Shown here: positions 62,573 to 64,000 of the stretch, in pieces | How the letters are laid out: each line of letters begins with the position of its first letter | Position numbering within the stretch: the stretch's first letter is position 1 | NCBI RefSeq assembly: GCF_003675385.1 | Contig: NZ_RCWZ01000001.1 | Coordinates: 1,240,001-1,304,000 of the forward strand | Direction of reading: 5' to 3' | Length of the DNA: 64,000 nucleotides | Source: Mucilaginibacter kameinonensis | GTDB lineage: Bacteria > Bacteroidota > Bacteroidia > Sphingobacteriales > Sphingobacteriaceae | Made by a program: the position numbers and the translations under genes | Notes under the pieces: model-generated | What the model was told of the DNA's origin: nothing | The model's input: the letters and a program-made list of their open reading frames with translations, nothing else | Databases searched by the model: none

Positions 62573-64000
62573 ATGCAAATCAAGCAAGGTGAGTCTGCTA
62601 TGGGCAATCTCAACCTGAAAAAATATTTTTTGTCCAAAAACTTAAAAAGGGACATTCCGTCAAGTCTTGTAGTATTCCTGGTGGCATTGCCGCTGTGTTT
62701 AGGTATAGCGCTGGCATCGGGCGCGCCACTTTTTGCCGGTCTGTTAACAGGTATCATTGGCGGTATAGTGGTGGGTACGCTTAGCGGTTCGCAATTGAGC
62801 GTTGCCGGTCCGGCGGCTGGTTTAACAGTAATTGTACTTAACGGAATTACATCATTAGGTGCTTACGAAACCTTTTTGCTGGCCCTGGTGATTGCCGGTG
62901 CTTTCCAGATTATACTGGGTATAATTAAAGCCGGCACTATCGCCAATTACTTCCCGTCATCAGTTATTGAGGGAATGCTTGCGGCCATCGGGATCATTTT
63001 GATCATGAAGCAGTTTCCGCACGCGGTTGGCTATGATGCCGATTTTGAAGGTGATGAAGGCTTTAGCCAGGTTGACGACCATAATACTTTTTCGGGTATA
63101 ACGCGGGCCTTTGCCCGCATCAATTACGGCGCGGTGATCATAGCCCTGGTTTCTTTGGCATTTATGATCTACTGGCCAAGGTTTAAGAAATTGGCCGTAG
63201 TTCCTGCTCCTTTATTGGTAGTACTGGCTGGCATAGGCTTAAGTCTTGCCTTTTCGGGAACAGGCCTTGCCTTGCTTGATAAGCAGTTTGTACGTATTCC
63301 GCTGGTAAACAGCAGTGCCGAATTTTTCGGGCTGTTTAAATCGCCGGATTTTAGCCAGATAGGCAACAAACAGGTTTGGATAACGGCTGCCACCATTGCC
63401 ATTGTGGCCAGCCTGGAAACCTTGTTAAGCCTTGAGGCTGTAGATAAAATAGATCCTATTAAACGCATATCGCCAACAAACCGCGAACTACTTGCTCAAG
63501 GTGCGGGCAATATAGTGAGCGGTATGCTTGGCGGCTTACCCATGACCGCGGTTATCGTTCGTTCATCGGCAAACGTAAATGCCGGTGCGCGTACTAAAAT
63601 GAGCGCTATCATACATGGTATATTCTTATTGGTTGCATTATTGGCAATACCGTCTTTAATTAACCATATCCCGCTGTCGTGTCTGGCAGCGATCCTGCTG
63701 ATGACTGGGTATAAACTGGCTCGTATAAGCCTTTTCAAGCACATGTGGCATCAGGGCTTGAGCCAGTTTATCCCTTTCGTAGTTACCATAGTAGCCGTTG
63801 TTATGACCGATTTGCTTATTGGTGTAGGCATAGGTATGCTGGTGGGGATCTTTTATATTCTGCGTACTAATCTGCGTAACCCTTATTTCTATCATCTGGA
63901 GAAAAACGGCAGCAAAAAAGTTATCAGAATTAAGCTTGCCGAGGAAGTATCCTTCCTGAATAAGGCTGCCATACAGGTAACGCTTACCAGTTTACCGCAA
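62573..64000 (+). CDS. SulP-family inorganic anion transporter, 3' end outside window
   Basis: An open frame of 476 codons runs to the right edge. It has the SulP order of hydrophobic helices: LKRDIPSSLVVFLVALPLCL with GIALASGAPLFAGLLTGIIG and SQLSVAGPAAGLTVIV near the start, VIEGMLAAIGIILIMKQFPH, TIAIVASLETLLSLEAVDKI, and NIVSGMLGGLPMTAVIVRSS, followed by FIPFVVTIVAVVMTDLLIGV. The C-terminal STAS domain lies beyond the edge. It may carry bicarbonate or sulfate. An alternative start is the ATG at 62600. In Bacteroidota it often neighbours carbonic anhydrase. Confidence 0.92.
   Translation, partial: MQIKQGESAMGNLNLKKYFLSKNLKRDIPSSLVVFLVALPLCLGIALASGAPLFAGLLTGIIGGIVVGTLSGSQLSVAGPAAGLTVIVLNGITSLGAYETFLLALVIAGAFQIILGIIKAGTIANYFPSSVIEGMLAAIGIILIMKQFPHAVGYDADFEGDEGFSQVDDHNTFSGITRAFARINYGAVIIALVSLAFMIYWPRFKKLAVVPAPLLVVLAGIGLSLAFSGTGLALLDKQFVRIPLVNSSAEFFGLFKSPDFSQIGNKQVWITAATIAIVASLETLLSLEAVDKIDPIKRISPTNRELLAQGAGNIVSGMLGGLPMTAVIVRSSANVNAGARTKMSAIIHGIFLLVALLAIPSLINHIPLSCLAAILLMTGYKLARISLFKHMWHQGLSQFIPFVVTIVAVVMTDLLIGVGIGMLVGIFYILRTNLRNPYFYHLEKNGSKKVIRIKLAEEVSFLNKAAIQVTLTSLPQ

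Overview
The window looks like a chromosomal segment from a Bacteroidota organism of the Sphingobacteriaceae type; Mucilaginibacter or Pedobacter are the closest matches I can name from memory. The reasons are a SusC/SusD outer-membrane pair, promoters of the Bacteroidota form (TTTG, about 19 bases, TAnnTTTG), DUF5690 and DUF6340-type proteins, carboxypeptidase-regulatory-like domains, a DnaK ending in EEVK, and scattered CATTGCGAG palindromic repeats.

Region 1 (1-16.8 kb) reads as an organophosphorus-scavenging locus. A leftward group runs XRE-cupin regulator, DUF5690 permease, FAD oxidoreductase of the TIGR03364 phosphonate-associated type, and a Tat-exported phosphocholine-specific phospholipase C. 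Divergent from the regulator is a PhnZ-like mixed-valent di-iron oxygenase that keeps every metal ligand of the family. It is followed by a SusC/SusD pair, an alkaline-phosphatase-superfamily enzyme, a glycerophosphodiesterase and a Tat-type metallophosphoesterase. The permease gene and susC share a 33-base promoter block (29 of 33 identical, on opposite strands), which is direct evidence that the two arms are regulated together. There is no glycosidase among these genes, so the SusCD pair may import a phospholipid or phosphonate head group rather than a glycan.

Region 2 (15.8-27.1 kb) holds mostly housekeeping and envelope genes: an oxidoreductase, a lipoprotein, an RlmI-like methyltransferase, an MlaE/MlaF-type lipid ABC pair, an SDR, PspC and LiaF-like membrane proteins, a frameshifted Nudix hydrolase, and a prephenate dehydrogenase that looks fungal (Tyr1-like).

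Region 3 (27.1-29.5 kb) is a small accessory island. It has a degenerate inverted-repeat footprint and three leftward genes of unusual type, one of them a DUF6932 nucleotidyltransferase-like protein translationally coupled to an unknown partner. This is the best candidate for an undescribed defence or toxin-antitoxin-like module.

Region 4 (29.7-33.6 kb) has a TPR protein, a membrane protein and a choline-kinase-like phosphotransferase. Region 5 (33.9-49.3 kb) is the long ribosomal protein cluster from rplC to rplQ with secY, map, infA and rpoA. It begins at rplC with its own strong promoter and has no rpsJ in front. S3 and L17 carry long low-complexity tails, and L36 is the zinc-free type.

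Region 6 (49.6-64 kb) carries an NTF2-like secreted protein, GNAT enzymes, a five-repeat beta protein, dnaK with a possible sigma-54-like promoter, a GH31 glucosidase, a sugar nucleotidyltransferase, an M42 peptidase, two tandem DUF6340-type lipoproteins, a MITE-like nested palindrome with a 13-base flanking direct repeat, and a SulP anion transporter that runs off the right edge. No tRNA, rRNA, CRISPR array or intact transposase gene was seen.
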